From Triparma columacea (taxonomy: Eukaryota > Sar > Bolidophyceae > Parmales > Triparmaceae), in NCBI GenBank assembly GCA_030267965.1, contig BRYA01000780.1, forward strand, positions 6,270-44,238: a stretch of 37,969 bases of DNA, read 5' to 3'. The notes below the pieces were generated by a model. The model saw only the letters and a program-made list of their open reading frames with translations, was not told the DNA's origin and did not search any database. Below are positions 36,794 through 37,969 of the stretch, in pieces (positions within the stretch are counted from its first letter, which is position 1; every line of letters starts with the position of its first letter). Position numbers and translations under genes: made by a program.

Positions 36794-37969
36794 ATGTCAT
36801 CATTAACAACCAACGTCGATAAACAAAAGCAACCAACAAGCCAACAAGCTCGACCGCCACTACCACAGGGTCTAGAATACACCGACCTAACACACTTCGA
36901 AATGGGAGAAGTTACAAGAAGATTAGAGGAACTAAAGAACCTACAAGTCTCTTCATCCGGGAGTGAGGATTCAGTGAACGAGGATGATGATACTTCCATA
37001 AACATACTATCAGAATCCCCCTTCACATCATCAATAGTTTTACCAGGTTACGGTTGTCAGTTAAACTCCTCAGGTATCAAACACTCCCTTCAAAAGCTGA
37101 CAGAAACATCCATGCTTTACAAACCTTACCTACCAAATAACGTTACACCTATAATACAACCATGCTCGAAGGAAGAAGATACAGTTGGGTATAGATCAAG
37201 TGTAGGTTTTCAAATACTTGAAATAAACGGTAGACTTGAGTACGCAATGCGTGACAATTATAAGCCCGTGCCCTTGAATTCCGATACCTTCCCTATAGCT
37301 GTACCTAGGTTACGTAGATGTATGAAATCAGTGATAGTAAAACTTCGAAGTATGGATGGACAGGGGGTTGTTAGAGAGGGACTTACTAGCTGTAAGTTCG
37401 TTTGTAGTTGGGATGAAGGGACTGTTAGACTTACGCTTAGCTACTGCTGTAAGAAGGAGGATGAAGAGGGGTGGATTGTACATGCTAAAACCATGCTCAT
37501 AAGTGAGGGAGGAGGAGAGGGAGGTGGGGTTGATAGAGTAACAGCACGATTCAGGAAGGGTAGATTCGACGTCGGTTCAGGTGGTGATATAAACGACACG
37601 GTTGAAGTTGAGGGTAAGGTTATAAAATATTGTAAACCTGAGGACGCGTTTTCACACCCTAACAAAAGGACCATGATACAAGCCCTCGGGTGGATGCTAA
37701 CGAGGTTCAGGGGGATTAGGGTAGAGAAGGGGAGAGGGTTGAGGGTGGTGGAAATGTACTGCGGTATGGGAGCGCATACAAAGGCGGTATGCGAGGTTTT
37801 AGGGGTAGGGGTTGTGGGGATGGTTAGGGCGGTGGAGATTGATAGGAGACTTGTGGAGGCGGCGAGGAGGAATTTTGAGGGGATGGGGTGGGGGGGGGTG
37901 GCTGAGGTTGTTGAAGGGGATGCCGGGTGGTTCGCTAGGAAAATGAGGAGGGGGGGGGAGGGGGGGGAG
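36794..37969 (+). CDS. TrmA/TRMT2-type tRNA (uracil-C5) methyltransferase, 5' part
   Basis: An uninterrupted frame of 392 codons from ATG 36794 that runs off the right edge, so the C-terminus is missing. Residues 1-75 are polar and disordered. Family features follow: VGYRSSVGFQI (about 137-147, compare G-Y-R near the start of the TrmA fold), NSDTFPIAVPRL (about 167-178), then after a divergent middle, DAFSHPNKRTMIQALGWML, which matches the TrmA segment with F-x-Q/H-x-N before the SAM domain. The SAM motif I is VVEMYCGMGAHT, near residue 320, and motif II VRAVEIDRRLVEAARRNF. These enzymes use S-adenosylmethionine to make 5-methyluridine (ribothymidine), typically at tRNA position 54. The catalytic cysteine and glutamate lie beyond the window. 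No leader is clear. Confidence 0.85.
   Translation, partial: MSSLTTNVDKQKQPTSQQARPPLPQGLEYTDLTHFEMGEVTRRLEELKNLQVSSSGSEDSVNEDDDTSINILSESPFTSSIVLPGYGCQLNSSGIKHSLQKLTETSMLYKPYLPNNVTPIIQPCSKEEDTVGYRSSVGFQILEINGRLEYAMRDNYKPVPLNSDTFPIAVPRLRRCMKSVIVKLRSMDGQGVVREGLTSCKFVCSWDEGTVRLTLSYCCKKEDEEGWIVHAKTMLISEGGGEGGGVDRVTARFRKGRFDVGSGGDINDTVEVEGKVIKYCKPEDAFSHPNKRTMIQALGWMLTRFRGIRVEKGRGLRVVEMYCGMGAHTKAVCEVLGVGVVGMVRAVEIDRRLVEAARRNFEGMGWGGVAEVVEGDAGWFARKMRRGGEGGE

Overview
This is a gene-dense nuclear window from a eukaryote, most likely a photosynthetic stramenopile (heterokont) alga of the diatom/bolidophyte kind. Four things point there. (1) Most genes carry short GT-AG introns with ACTAAC-like branch points. 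(2) Three proteins start with a signal peptide followed directly by a phenylalanine-led transit-like stretch, the bipartite targeting signal of red-derived secondary plastids. (3) There is a duplicated BspA-type leucine-rich-repeat gene. (4) CFAP97-like and BART-domain proteins suggest a lineage with cilia or flagella. The species is inferred, not shown. I saw no rRNA, tRNA, CRISPR or transposon.

Layout. 1-9.1 kb: the end of an unrecognised gene; a plastid-type coiled-coil (PspA/IM30-like) protein; a six-exon CWF19L1-type splicing/lariat factor with two RRM-like inserts; then, tail to tail, a six-exon gene for an X-family DNA polymerase with a BRCT-like segment and two GRF zinc fingers. 9.1-16.7 kb: a CPA2 cation/proton antiporter with an ACT-like tail, a CFAP97-like protein, and a three-GAF cyclic-nucleotide phosphodiesterase. 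17-26 kb: a thioredoxin-fold fusion, a GT4 glycosyltransferase, a non-RD Ser/Thr kinase, a BART-domain protein crossing a 4-N assembly gap, and a six-transmembrane K+ channel with a plastid-type N-terminus. 26-31.4 kb: a small SPRKKK-repeat protein, two BspA-LRR paralogues in a 1.2-1.35 kb direct duplication around an unrelated gene, and an orphan gene. 32-38 kb: an ALG5-like GT2 glycosyltransferase with a plastid-type leader, a TALE homeodomain protein with a RING-like C-terminus, and the 5' part of a TrmA-type tRNA methyltransferase running off the window.

The genes form no operon or pathway cluster. They sit in divergent and convergent pairs, some with only 43-44 bp between facing stop codons, so 3' UTRs must overlap. 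Two themes recur: cyclic-nucleotide, cilium and kinase signalling (PDE, CFAP97-like, BART, kinase) and plastid biology (PspA-like, K+ channel, ALG5-like). All exon joins were worked out by hand from splice-site consensus plus reading-frame and domain continuity; none has been tested against transcripts.
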